49,651 nucleotides of DNA from Beijerinckiaceae bacterium (GCA_009773635.1 WSYC01000006.1:1-49651), one strand, 5' to 3'. Shown: positions 19,205-27,210, counted from the stretch's first letter. Numbers and translations are program-made. The notes: generated by a model from the sequence alone, not told the origin.

Positions 19205-19972
19205 TCAGGCTTTGGCGGCCTTGGCGGTCGTCGTCTGGACTTCGGCAGGCATCGGGAGGATGTGCATCCGTTTGCCCCGGCCGTAGGCGTTCATTGCCTG
19301 CATCAGCACTGAATAGCGGATGCCGTCGTCGGATGTCGTGTTGCTGCCGGCACCGGTATCCGGGGTGGCGGGCGTTCCGGCGACGTCGCCGTGATGGCGT
19401 GGCTTGCGGGCATCTTCGAATGCCTTGACCTCGGCCTTCGACAAGAGATTGTCGTTGTTGGTGTCGATCCTGGCGAAGAGCTTCTCGACCTTGCCGTTGG
19501 GGTCGATCGCGAAGGTGCGGATCTCGCCGGCCAATGCGGCCTGCACCTCATCAAGACTGAGCGAGCCGTCCTTGCTGGTGTCGGCCTTGTCGAACATCTC
19601 GGAGAGCGCGGGGTGGTGGCCGTGCTTCTTGCGGCGAGCCTGCGTGCCCTGCAGGGCCTCCTGAAGCTTGGTCATCGCGTCCTGAAGGTCGGCGGTGACT
19701 TTCGAATCATAGGCGTTGAGCTCGTCTTTCGACAGGCTGCCATCGCCGTTGGTGTCGATCTTCGCGAACAGGGCCTTTTTCTTCTCAAGGCCGGAGGCGG
19801 AAGTTGCCGGGGTGTCATTCTTGCCGGGTACTTCTTGCCCGCCCGGCATGAATTCATCAAGAGAGAGGCCGCCGCTCTTATCCTTGTCGGCCTTCTCGAA
19901 GAGTTTGGCGCGGACGGCTGTAAAATCAGGCTTCTTGGCGGAAAAGACGTTGGCTGAAAAGATGCTCGACAT
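19205..19972 (-). CDS. Four-EF-hand calcium-binding protein
   Basis: The 255-aa product holds four canonical 12-residue EF-hand loops with Asp at position 1 and Glu at position 12: DKDKSGGLSLDE (29-40), DTNGDGSLSKDE (73-84), DTSKDGSLSLDE (131-142) and DTNNDNLLSKAE (170-181). They are arranged as two pairs joined by a basic linker (ARRKKHGHH). There is no obvious signal peptide. The last 60 residues are Ala/Thr/Gly-rich and end TTTAKAAKA. The ATG has AGGAG 6 nt upstream. Calcium binding follows from the loops; the cellular role is unknown. It stands alone, between two copies of the same palindrome. Confidence 0.85.
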   Translation of the reverse strand: MSSIFSANVFSAKKPDFTAVRAKLFEKADKDKSGGLSLDEFMPGGQEVPGKNDTPATSASGLEKKKALFAKIDTNGDGSLSKDELNAYDSKVTADLQDAMTKLQEALQGTQARRKKHGHHPALSEMFDKADTSKDGSLSLDEVQAALAGEIRTFAIDPNGKVEKLFARIDTNNDNLLSKAEVKAFEDARKPRHHGDVAGTPATPDTGAGSNTTSDDGIRYSVLMQAMNAYGRGKRMHILPMPAEVQTTTAKAAKA

Positions 19973-20089
19973 GGGAACTCCTGATACTCTGGATCGTGTC
20001 TCGGCAGGGCCTCATCAGCGCTGCATCACTTCCAAAGCAAGGCGAATGCCAACTCATTCTGTAAGGAATTCTTTACAATCTGCTCCTGT

Positions 20090-20115
20090 CCATGCCCGGA
20101 TGGTGCCGGGCATGG
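20090..20115. repeat. Palindrome 2 (CCATGCCCGG arms)
   Basis: CCATGCCCGG (20090-20099) and CCGGGCATGG (20106-20115) pair perfectly over 10 bp with loop ATGGTG, one base different from palindrome 1. It lies 16 bp downstream of the stop codon of the Tat-exported protein gene, the same relative place palindrome 1 has to the EF-hand gene (15 bp). A shared role at transcript 3' ends is likely. Confidence 0.7.
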
Positions 20116-20131
20116 GGAGTTGTGGGAGCAA

Positions 20132-20539
20132 TCAGGCCGCGAGCGCGACCGTTGCCGATGCGAGACGCTCGGAGGCCCAGGCGCGGGCACCGTTCAGGAT
20201 GTCGTCGTCCTGGCTCACCTTGCCGAGAATGGCGAGGTCACCGGCGGTCTTCGCCGGCGTGTTGAGGATCGCGACCAGCTTGGCATAGCGCGCTTCGGCG
20301 ATCCGGTTGGCTTCGCCACCAAGGCGCATCCAGCCGGGAATGCCGCCATTGCTTGCTGCCGCCGCAATGGCGCCACGGTGGGTGGCGAGATCGGCGGCGA
20401 GCGTCTGGGCTTCGGTCCAGAGCCGGGCGATCGGGGTCGTGCCGGTTGCCACCGGGGCCGCCGCAAGGGCGGGAACGGCAGCCAGCGTCACGCCCGCCAC
20501 AAGAGTGCGGCGGGAAAGGGTCTTGTTGGTCAGGGTCAT
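20132..20539 (-). CDS. Small exported protein with Tat-type signal, function unknown
   Basis: From the ATG at 20539 the product has 135 aa. The N-terminus (NKTLSRRTLVAGVTLAAVPALAAAP) has a twin arginine, a hydrophobic stretch and an AAA-type cleavage site, so export by the Tat system is likely. The mature part of ~105 aa is Ala-rich and helical, with no cysteine and no motif I recognise. The ribosome site AAGGA lies 8 nt upstream of this ATG; the open frame extends further to 20644 but would bury the signal peptide. The product is not assigned to a family. Confidence 0.7.
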   Translation of the reverse strand: MTLTNKTLSRRTLVAGVTLAAVPALAAAPVATGTTPIARLWTEAQTLAADLATHRGAIAAAASNGGIPGWMRLGGEANRIAEARYAKLVAILNTPAKTAGDLAILGKVSQDDDILNGARAWASERLASATVALAA

Positions 20540-20762
20540 GGGGTTTGTCCTTGTCGACAGGAGCGGGAGAAGGCCGGTTACGCAAAACGGGTGAACGCCA
20601 CCATCCGGCCGCTTCGACCATGGTTTTCCGTCCGGGATCGCCATTTCAATCGCAGCATCCCCACCTTATGCTCACAACATGAATAAGGGCTGAGTGATGC
20701 GTGCAGCAATCCGGCGGGAAAGGCAGGGCGGCGAGGCAGGGAAGAAAGGAATGTTCCCCGCC

Positions 20763-20796
20763 GCTTGCGCCAAACCCCTGCTTGCGCCAAAAGGGG
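20763..20796 (+). promoter_or_regulatory. Duplicated 12-mer and hairpin masking the crcB ribosome site
   Basis: GCTTGCGCCAAA occurs twice, at 20763-20774 and 20780-20791. CCCCT (20775-20779) can pair with AGGGG (20792-20796), which is the crcB ribosome site. The pairing could lower translation of crcB. No match to the fluoride riboswitch was recognised. Confidence 0.35.
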
Positions 20797-20799
20797 CGC

Positions 20800-21105
20800 A
20801 TGCAGGCAGCTTTTCTTGTGTTTCTGGGGGGAGGACTAGGCTCCGTCGGGCGTTGGCTCGTCGGGCTTGGCGCGGTGCGCCTTGTCGGGACCGGCTTTCC
20901 GTTCGGGACGCTGGCGGTCAATGTCCTCGGCTGTTTCATCATGGGGGTTCTGGCGCGGATGCTTCCGCTGCCGGCTGATGGCGGGCAAGGCGCTCGCTTT
21001 CTGCTGATGACCGGATTTCTCGGCGGCTTCACCACGTTTTCCGCCTTTGCGCTCGATGCTGCTGGGCTCTGGATGGGCGAAGCCTGTCGGCGCGGTAAGG
21101 ATTGA
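20800..21105 (+). CDS. crcB: CrcB-family fluoride channel lacking the last membrane helix
   Basis: CrcB (Fluc) proteins are dual-topology fluoride exporters of about 125 aa with four membrane helices. Here the ATG at 20800 (AAGGGG before it) gives 101 aa. Helix 1 (FLVFLGGGLGSVGRW), helix 2 (FGTLAVNVLGCFIMG) and helix 3 with the pore motif GGFTTFSAF are present, but the protein stops at GEACRRGKD right after helix 3. The fourth helix is missing and no remnant is visible before the next gene, which starts 6 bp later. It may be a degraded gene or a shortened functional form; family membership is sure, function is not. Confidence 0.8.
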   Translation: MQAAFLVFLGGGLGSVGRWLVGLGAVRLVGTGFPFGTLAVNVLGCFIMGVLARMLPLPADGGQGARFLLMTGFLGGFTTFSAFALDAAGLWMGEACRRGKD

Positions 21106-21111
21106 AGTGAA

Positions 21112-22206
21112 ATGAGCAGCGTCACCACGCGCGAAGTAAAAGAAGACGAAGCCGGCATGCGGCTGGACCGCTGGTTCAAGACGCATTTTCCCGAGCTGGC
21201 GTTCGGGCATCTGCAGAAGCTGCTTCGGACCGGGCAGGTGCGCGTCAACGGCGGGCGCGTAAAAGCCGAAACCCGCATCGAGCCGGGGCAGGTGATCCGT
21301 ATTCCGCCGCTGGAACGCTCGGAAGAGCCGGCCTCCGGTCCTGCAGGCATTCGCTATGCGGGGGATGATGACGGCGTTGTCACCGGCCGGTCCGGCGCAA
21401 CGCCCTCCGTCAACGCGCGCCCGCTCGCCGGCCGCCCCGGCAAGGGCGGCCCCGCCGCCGATGCTGCCTTCCTCAAATCGATCACGCTCTATGAAGACAA
21501 GGACCTGATGGTGCTGAACAAGCCCTGTGGGCTGGCGGTTCAGGGCGGTTCGGGCACGCATGTTCACGTTGACGGGCTGCTCGAAGCCCTGCGTGATGCC
21601 GATGGCGTCAAGCCGCGCCTCGTGCATCGGCTCGACAAGGATACGGCAGGCTGCCTGATTGTCGCGAAATCGCGGCTGGCGGCCTCGACGCTGGCAAAAA
21701 CCTTCCGCTCGCGGTCTGCCCGCAAGATCTACTGGGCGCTGGTGCCCGGCGTGCCGAAGGTGAAGCAGGGGCGCGTCTCGACCTGGCTCGCCAAGGGCAC
21801 GGACGACAAGGGCGACCAGAAGATGAAGGTCGCCAAACACGGTCAGGAAGGGGCGGACCACGCGCTGACCTATTACGCTGTGGTCGATACGGCGGCGCAG
21901 AAGATGTCCTGGCTGTCACTCAAGCCGGTGACGGGGCGCACGCATCAGCTGCGCGTGCACACGGCGGAAATCGGCCATCCGATCGTCGGCGATCCCAAGT
22001 ATTTCGATATCGAGAACTGGCACCTGCCCGGCGGTATCCAGAACCGCTTGCATCTGCTGGCCCGCAGGATCATGATTCCGCATCCGCGCACAGGGGAGAT
22101 TCTCGATATTTCCGCGCCGTTGCCGCCGCATATGCAACAGAGCTGGAACCTCCTCGGGTTCGATCTCCAGCAGTATGATCCGATCAACGACGCGCCGGAA
22201 AAATAA
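21112..22206 (+). CDS. RluA-family 23S rRNA pseudouridine synthase (RluC/RluD-like)
   Basis: The enzyme converts uridines of 23S rRNA to pseudouridine. The 364-aa product has an N-terminal S4 RNA-binding domain (about 15-70: MRLDRWFKTHFPELAFGHLQ) and a catalytic domain with HRLDKDTAG, the catalytic aspartate being Asp175. Later motifs are PVTGRTHQLRVH and HPIVGDPKY. Between the domains is a Gly/Pro-rich linker of ~40 residues. RluC and RluD cannot be separated by eye; the first is more likely by the S4 plus linker layout. It starts 6 bp after crcB, suggesting one transcript. Confidence 0.92.
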   Translation: MSSVTTREVKEDEAGMRLDRWFKTHFPELAFGHLQKLLRTGQVRVNGGRVKAETRIEPGQVIRIPPLERSEEPASGPAGIRYAGDDDGVVTGRSGATPSVNARPLAGRPGKGGPAADAAFLKSITLYEDKDLMVLNKPCGLAVQGGSGTHVHVDGLLEALRDADGVKPRLVHRLDKDTAGCLIVAKSRLAASTLAKTFRSRSARKIYWALVPGVPKVKQGRVSTWLAKGTDDKGDQKMKVAKHGQEGADHALTYYAVVDTAAQKMSWLSLKPVTGRTHQLRVHTAEIGHPIVGDPKYFDIENWHLPGGIQNRLHLLARRIMIPHPRTGEILDISAPLPPHMQQSWNLLGFDLQQYDPINDAPEK

Positions 22207-22218
22207 AGACCCCGCGCT

Positions 22219-22253
22219 CAACATGTCCGAAAATTCAGGTTCGGACCATGTTG
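22219..22253. other. Inverted repeat after the pseudouridine synthase gene
   Basis: CAACATGTCCGAA (22219-22231) pairs with TTCGGACCATGTTG (22240-22253) with one bulged C and an 8-nt loop. It begins 13 bp after the stop codon, with no T-run. It could be a factor-independent terminator or a member of another repeat family; no second copy was seen in the window. Confidence 0.4.
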
Positions 22254-22311
22254 GTGCAATCTCGGTGCGGCTAGGTTAGCGGCATCGATGATCAATCACC
22301 TGGAGGGCACC

Positions 22312-22830
22312 ATGACATTCCGGTCCGTTATCAAGTCAGCCGCGCTCGGCGCAGGGTTCTGCATTTTCGCAATCGGGATCGTTCTGGCCCAGACCGCACC
22401 GGCTCCGGCACCGGCGCCCGCCGCGCCGGCGCAGCAGGCTGCACCCGCGACTCCTGCTGCCGGAGGCGGCATGCGTGCCGCGCGCGATGCCTGCCGCAGC
22501 AAGGTCGAATCGACCGCAAGTGGCCCCGAGCGGCGCGAAGCGATGCGGAAGTGCATGCAGGAGGCGCGCGGGGCTGCGGGCAGCAACCGTGAGGACCGTC
22601 AGGCGCGCCGTGGGAAGGCCCGCGCGGATATGGAGGCCTGCCGCGAGCAGCTCAAGGACCAGCGCTTCACCGAGGCCGAGCGCCGCGGGGCGATGCAGAC
22701 CTGCATGCTCGAAAAGGACCCGGTCCGCGCCAGGGCGATGACCTGCCGCACCGAGGCTGAAAACAAGAAGCTCGAACGCGGCAGCAGCGACTTCAGGAAG
22801 TTCATGCGCGAGTGCAATACCCGCCCGTGA
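22312..22830 (+). CDS. Exported PsiF-like cysteine-repeat protein
   Basis: From the ATG at 22312 (TGGAGG before it) the product has 172 aa. A signal peptide (FRSVIKSAALGAGFCIFAIGIVLAQ) is followed by an Ala/Pro-rich linker and then three helical repeats with paired cysteines: ARDACRSK...RKCMQEA, DMEACREQ...QTCMLEK and AMTCRTEA...MRECN. The spacing of about 23-25 residues between cysteines of a pair recalls PsiF repeats. Periplasmic location is inferred; function unknown. Its stop overlaps the start of the HAD gene. Confidence 0.65.
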   Translation: MTFRSVIKSAALGAGFCIFAIGIVLAQTAPAPAPAPAAPAQQAAPATPAAGGGMRAARDACRSKVESTASGPERREAMRKCMQEARGAAGSNREDRQARRGKARADMEACREQLKDQRFTEAERRGAMQTCMLEKDPVRARAMTCRTEAENKKLERGSSDFRKFMRECNTRP

Positions 22831-23489
22831 ACCAGACGCTGCTGCTCTTCGACCTTGACGGGACACTCGTCAATTCCGAAGCGATGATCCTCGCGGCGCA
22901 GGCGCAAGCCTTCGCCGCGCTAGGCTTGCCGATGCCGTCGCGCGAGCGGGCGCTCTCCATCGTCGGGCTCTCGCTCACCGAGGCGTTCACGGTTCTGGTG
23001 GGGCCGGAAGGCCCCGTCGATGCGCTCGTCGATGTCTACGGCCAGACGTTCAAGCGTCAGCGCGAGGAGGCCAAAATCCCCGAACCGCTGTTCGACGGCG
23101 TTGAGGATGTGCTGGCGCGCGCGTTCGCTGCCGGTCACCTCGCCCTCGGCATCGCCACCGGCAAATCCCGACGCGGCGTCAATGCGCTGATCGGCAAGCA
23201 CGGCTGGGAGCCGTATTTCGCAACAATCCAGACTGCCGATGACGCGCCCTCGAAGCCACACCCGGCGATGGTGTTGCAGGCCTGCGCGGCAACGGGCCAC
23301 GCCCCGGAGCGGGCCATCATGATCGGCGATTCCTCCTACGATATGGCGATGGCGTGCGCCGCCGGAGCCCGTGCGATCGGCGTCGCCTGGGGGTTCCAGC
23401 CGCGCGAGGCGCTCATCTCGGCCGGTGCCGAGGTTATTGCAGAGAATTTTCCGCATCTTGAAGCACTGATCACGGAATTTGCCGCCTGA
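22827..23489 (+). CDS. HAD-superfamily hydrolase, phosphoglycolate phosphatase-like
   Basis: The 220-aa product has the HAD motifs: DLDGT with Asp9 nucleophile and Asp11, GIATGKS (motif II), KPHPAM (motif III Lys) and MIGDSSYDM (motif IV). A cap domain fills residues 20-85, so this is subfamily IA, like Gph. The GTG at 22827 overlaps the stop of the upstream gene (GTGA); an earlier in-frame GTG at 22812 is possible. The substrate cannot be told. The neighbourhood (RluA-type synthase, HAD, ATP12) is typical for the order. Confidence 0.88.
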   Translation: MNQTLLLFDLDGTLVNSEAMILAAQAQAFAALGLPMPSRERALSIVGLSLTEAFTVLVGPEGPVDALVDVYGQTFKRQREEAKIPEPLFDGVEDVLARAFAAGHLALGIATGKSRRGVNALIGKHGWEPYFATIQTADDAPSKPHPAMVLQACAATGHAPERAIMIGDSSYDMAMACAAGARAIGVAWGFQPREALISAGAEVIAENFPHLEALITEFAA

Positions 23490-23539
23490 GACACCAATGC
23501 CGGTGACATGGCGGGCAATCCGGCCTATTCCACGCCGTC

Positions 23540-24343
23540 ATGAGAGATGATCTGACCCGCGACTGGTTCGGCGATGGTGAAGACCCCGCCAGGTATGACC
23601 CCGTGCGTTCGGCCCGTGCCGGCCTGAAGGCACAGCTCCCCAAGCGCTTCTACACCACCGTCTCGGCCGAACTGCGCGACGGTCAACACGTGCTGCTGCT
23701 CGATGGCAAGCCGGCACGGACCAAGCTGCGCAACCTGCTGGCGACCGGAGCGCCCGCCGCTGCGGCGCTGCTGGTCGAGGAATGGTCGGCGCAAGGCGAG
23801 CGGATCGACCCGGCGACAATGCCGGTGACCCGCATTCTCCACGCCGCGATCGACCATGTCGTCAACGCGCGCCAGGAGGTCATCGACGACATCCTGAACT
23901 ACGCCGGCACCGATGTTGTCTGCTATCGTGCGGCGGACCCGGATCGGCTGGTCGAATTGCAACAGCAGCACTGGGACCCGGTTCTCGCGCATATCGCGGC
24001 CGCTTATGGCGCGCGGTTCGTGCTCTCCGAAGGCATCCGCTACGTCGAGCAGACCCCGGAGGCGATCGCGGCATTGCGCCAGCCTGTGACGGCGCTGGCA
24101 CCATCCCCGGCGGCACTGGCCGCGCTTCATGTCTTGACCACGCTCGCCGGCTCCGCTCTCATTGCCTTGAGCGTGGCCGACGGGTATCTGTCGGCGGATG
24201 CCGGGTTCGATGCGGGAGAGGTCGATGCCGATTTCGAAGTCTCGGTCTGGGGCAGTGATGACGAGGCCGTGGCGCGCCGTGCTGCCCGCCTTGGCGATTT
24301 CCGCGCGGCAGCCCGGCTTCTGGCGGCGCTCGCTGCTGGCTAG
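23540..24343 (+). CDS. ATP12-family F1-ATPase assembly chaperone
   Basis: ATP12 binds the free F1 alpha subunit during ATP synthase assembly in mitochondria and alphaproteobacteria. The 267-aa product shows the N-terminal beta domain KRFYTTVSAELRDGQHVLLLDGKPARTK and the C-terminal helical domain with DILNYAGTDVVCYRA and HWDPVLAHIAAAYGARF, both typical of the family. It begins 50 bp after the HAD gene. The next gene overlaps its 3' end. Confidence 0.92.
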   Translation: MRDDLTRDWFGDGEDPARYDPVRSARAGLKAQLPKRFYTTVSAELRDGQHVLLLDGKPARTKLRNLLATGAPAAAALLVEEWSAQGERIDPATMPVTRILHAAIDHVVNARQEVIDDILNYAGTDVVCYRAADPDRLVELQQQHWDPVLAHIAAAYGARFVLSEGIRYVEQTPEAIAALRQPVTALAPSPAALAALHVLTTLAGSALIALSVADGYLSADAGFDAGEVDADFEVSVWGSDDEAVARRAARLGDFRAAARLLAALAAG

Positions 24344-24848
24344 GGGGCTGACGCTCTCCATCGCCTTTTGCGCATTCCAGAGTGGTGCTGGCGCGCAAAG
24401 TCCGGTGAGTGAACTCCAGCCGGGCGCATGCGACACCATCATCACCCGTTTCCACCGCCTGCTTGACATTTACGTCGAGGAGGGCGGCAAGGCGATCGCC
24501 AACGGCGAGGAGCCGGCGCGGGCGCTCGAGGCGGCGCGGGCGCAGGCGCTCAAGGGCGATGTGAAAGCCACGCTGCCGCTGGTGGGTGTGACACTGCTGA
24601 TTTATGGCCGCCGTGACATGTTCCCGGTCGCGATCATCCGGCAAGTGTGCAATCTCGCCGCGCGCAACGCCCTGCCGCAACACGTTGTTGCCTGTGCCTA
24701 TTTCAACGCGCTCAACCCGATCGGCGACAAGGATGAAAAACGCCGTGCGGTTGATGCCGAGATCGCGCGCTTCGAGGCCGGTCGTGCGAGCGCGCCGGAA
24801 GAGCTTGGCGGGCATATCGATGCGCTCAAGGCCTGCCTGCCGAACTGA
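24258..24848 (+). CDS. Exported protein of unknown function
   Basis: The product has 196 aa from the ATG at 24258, overlapping the ATP12 gene by 86 bp in another frame. The N-terminus contains a signal-like stretch (RSLLARGLTLSIAFCAFQSGAGAQ), so the mature part begins near residue 48. It contains cysteines in CDTIITRF, VCNLAARN, VACAYF and at the end (KACLPN), which could form disulfides in the periplasm. A GTG at 24279 is an alternative start and would avoid part of the overlap. No family was recognised. Confidence 0.65.
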   Translation: MTRPWRAVLPALAISARQPGFWRRSLLARGLTLSIAFCAFQSGAGAQSPVSELQPGACDTIITRFHRLLDIYVEEGGKAIANGEEPARALEAARAQALKGDVKATLPLVGVTLLIYGRRDMFPVAIIRQVCNLAARNALPQHVVACAYFNALNPIGDKDEKRRAVDAEIARFEAGRASAPEELGGHIDALKACLPN

Positions 24849-24940
24849 CGAAGTCCGGATTCTGCCACCGACTTGACGTGCGTCATGAAGTAACCCGGCA
24901 GAGCGTGCGACAATGGTCGCATCAGCTCAGGAGGTGCCTT

Positions 24941-25792
24941 ATGACCAGACTTCTCTCGAAAGCCGTTGATCTTGCCTGCCTCGTCCGCATCACGGAAGGA
25001 ACGCCCTTGGCCGCATTGCGGCAGGCCATTGCGTTGGCCGCTGCTGCTGGCGCGCATCTACGGGTGTTTGTCGGGGTGCAGAAACTGGTTGCGCCCTATA
25101 CCCCCTTCGGCGGTGCCATGACGGGCTCCATCGTTGCCGAGGTCAACCAGCGGGCCGAACAGGAGGCTGCCAGCCTCGCCGAGACAGCTCGCGCCGAGGC
25201 AGGGGCGGCCGGTGTTGCGCTGGAGGTCGAGATCGTATCCGGCCCCTTCGCCGAAGTGGCCATGCGCGCCGCCCATGCCGCTCGCGCTGCCGATCTTGTG
25301 GTCGTGGATCAGCAGCACGGCGCGCTGGATACGGCGGAAATGCTGATCGAGGAGGCGCTGTTCCGGTCCGGCAGGCCGGTGCTGATCGTGAGCCCGAACA
25401 GGCCGCCGGTTTCGGAGGTCAAGCGGATCATCGTCGGGTGGGATGGTTCAGCGCACGCGGTGCGGGCAGTCTCTGATGCCCTGTTTGTGTTCCCCACGAT
25501 CGAGACAGTCGAAATCCTGACCATCAGCGGTGAAAAGGATCTCGCAAGCGCTCTGCCGGCAGCTGATTTTGCACGTCATCTGGCGCGGCGTGGCCTTGAG
25601 GCCGTGCTGACCAGCGTCGATGCCAAGGGGCGTCCGGTGGCCGAAGTCCTCAATGAATACGCCACTACACGCAAGGCGGACCTCATTGTCTCCGGCGCTT
25701 TCGGGCATTCCCGTCTGTGGGAATTCCTGCTTGGCGGCGTGACCGTCGAACTGACCAGCAACGCCAAGACCTCTGTCCTGATGTCCTACTGA
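24941..25792 (+). CDS. Tandem universal stress protein
   Basis: Universal stress proteins bind ATP or act in survival of stress; those with two domains are common in alphaproteobacteria. The ATG at 24941 is preceded by CAGGAGGTGCCTT and gives 283 aa. Domain 1 covers about 1-145 (AADLVVVDQQHGALDT, RPVLIVSPN); domain 2 begins at KRIIVGWDGSAHAVRAV and has the nucleotide loop GAFGHSRLWEFLLGG (G-x2-G-x9-G) near the C-terminus. Domain 1 lacks a clear G-x2-G-x9-G loop. The gene ends 4 bp from the converging dipeptidase gene. Confidence 0.88.
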   Translation: MTRLLSKAVDLACLVRITEGTPLAALRQAIALAAAAGAHLRVFVGVQKLVAPYTPFGGAMTGSIVAEVNQRAEQEAASLAETARAEAGAAGVALEVEIVSGPFAEVAMRAAHAARAADLVVVDQQHGALDTAEMLIEEALFRSGRPVLIVSPNRPPVSEVKRIIVGWDGSAHAVRAVSDALFVFPTIETVEILTISGEKDLASALPAADFARHLARRGLEAVLTSVDAKGRPVAEVLNEYATTRKADLIVSGAFGHSRLWEFLLGGVTVELTSNAKTSVLMSY

Positions 25793-25796
25793 GTCT

Positions 25797-26954
25797 TCAG
25801 GCTTTCATCGCCGGCGCCGGGCGGTAAACCGCCCGCCAGACGCGCTCGAAATTGCCACCGGCGAGCTTTTCCAACTCGCCGGTGTTCCAGCCGCGCCGGA
25901 TCAGCGCCGCGAACAGGTAGGGGAAGCGCGTCGCATCCTCGAGGCCGGGCGGATTGGGCCCGCCGTAGAAATCCGAGCCGATGCCGAGCGCATCCGCGCC
26001 CGCGATATTCCGCATATGCTCGAGATGATCGCAGATCAGTTCGATGCCATCACGCTCGAACAGGGCGAAGGCGGCCTTCTTCGCCTCCTTGTAGGCGGCT
26101 TTGTCGAGCCCTTCCTTCATTTTGCCCATGCCGTCCATGATCGGCTTCATGCGATCGTAGATATTCTGCTGGAGGAAAACCGGCACGAAGGTCGGCATCA
26201 CGATGCCGCCGCCATCCGCGATTGCCTTGATGATGTCGTCCGGCACGTTGCGGGGGTGATCGCACAGTGCCCGAGCATTGGCGTGGCTGATGATGACCGG
26301 CCCCTTCGCGACATCGAGCACGGCGCGTTGCCCATCCGCCGAGACATGCGCGAGATCGATGATGAGGCCGAGGCGTTCCATTTCGGCGATGATTTCGGCC
26401 CCGAAGGCCGAAAAGGGTTGCTTGCCCGGCCTGTCGGTCGCGCTGTCGATGAAGGGCAGGGTTTCGTTGTGGCACAGCGTGATGATGCGGATGCCCATGG
26501 CATGGAACAGGCGGAGATGGCCGACCCTGTCGACGCCGACGAGCCCCTCGACGGCTTTGAGCAGCCCGATCCTGCCCGTCTTTTTTGCGGCCTCGATATC
26601 ATCCGGCGCGAGCACGGGCAGGAAGACATCCGGGTGCAGCTGTTCGAGCTGCAGCATGATATCGATGACTTCAAGCCGCGCCCGCAGCGGATCGTCGACC
26701 ATTGTCGGGATGAAGGCGGTGAACACCTGCGTGCCGACCTTGCCCTCCCGCAGGCGCGGAATATCGGTATCGGTTTCCGGGTGAAGCCTTGCCGCATCCC
26801 AGCGGCGGGCGTCACCCCGTGCCTCCGGGTGCATCCAGACGACGTAAGGCAGATCGTTATGCCCGTCGATCAGACTGACGCGATCAAGCAGGGCGCGTGC
26901 CCCGGCGAGGGATTGCGCATGCTGGGAGGCTTCGGCTTCCGGGGGCTGTGACAT
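25797..26954 (-). CDS. Membrane-dipeptidase-family (peptidase M19) enzyme
   Basis: M19 enzymes are dinuclear zinc dipeptidases. The 385-aa product has the metal ligands in DGHNDLP (residues about 30-36), the bridging Glu region KAVEGL, DLAHVS and the SHANARALCDHPRN motif, then GIGSDFYG. There is no signal peptide, so a cytoplasmic enzyme is likely; the substrate (dipeptide or D-amino-acid dipeptide) cannot be read from the sequence. A 311-aa open frame on the plus strand opposite it is a codon shadow. The ribosome site is weak. Confidence 0.9.
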   Translation of the reverse strand: MSQPPEAEASQHAQSLAGARALLDRVSLIDGHNDLPYVVWMHPEARGDARRWDAARLHPETDTDIPRLREGKVGTQVFTAFIPTMVDDPLRARLEVIDIMLQLEQLHPDVFLPVLAPDDIEAAKKTGRIGLLKAVEGLVGVDRVGHLRLFHAMGIRIITLCHNETLPFIDSATDRPGKQPFSAFGAEIIAEMERLGLIIDLAHVSADGQRAVLDVAKGPVIISHANARALCDHPRNVPDDIIKAIADGGGIVMPTFVPVFLQQNIYDRMKPIMDGMGKMKEGLDKAAYKEAKKAAFALFERDGIELICDHLEHMRNIAGADALGIGSDFYGGPNPPGLEDATRFPYLFAALIRRGWNTGELEKLAGGNFERVWRAVYRPAPAMKA

Positions 26955-27210
26955 TTCTTCGGTGATCCCAATTCCATCGCGATTCGATCATGGTTTGGCC
27001 GCATCATGGCATAGAGATCGGAGCCGTGGGAATGCCACACGAAGGCCGGCATCTAAGAATGGAACCCGGCGCGCAAGAATGGATTAAGCGCGTTTGGTTG
27101 CGAAGCTTTCACCGCGAATTGTGCTTCAGCGCACAGTGAAAGGTTTGAGCAAGGCTTAGGGCTGACACTGCACTTCAAGACGAGGGCGAACCAATCGCTC
27201 CGGCTCAACA
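26955..27210. other. Non-coding stretch upstream of a tandem repeat
   Basis: The 394-bp gap 26955-27348 between two divergent genes holds no convincing gene. This part contains a direct AAGAATGGA repeat near 27055 and 27074 and a small inverted repeat TGTGC/GCACA near 27120. Promoters for both divergent genes must lie in the gap but none was recognised. Confidence 0.4.

Noticed and set aside
20640-20800. Possible fluoride riboswitch before crcB
   Set aside because: No stretch with the conserved fluoride riboswitch core could be recognised; only a duplicated 12-mer and a small hairpin are present.
26016-26951. 311-aa open frame on the plus strand opposite the dipeptidase gene
   Set aside because: It mirrors a clear M19 gene with conserved motifs; composition (His/Asp/Arg-rich) is typical of an antisense shadow in GC-rich DNA, and it has no ribosome site.
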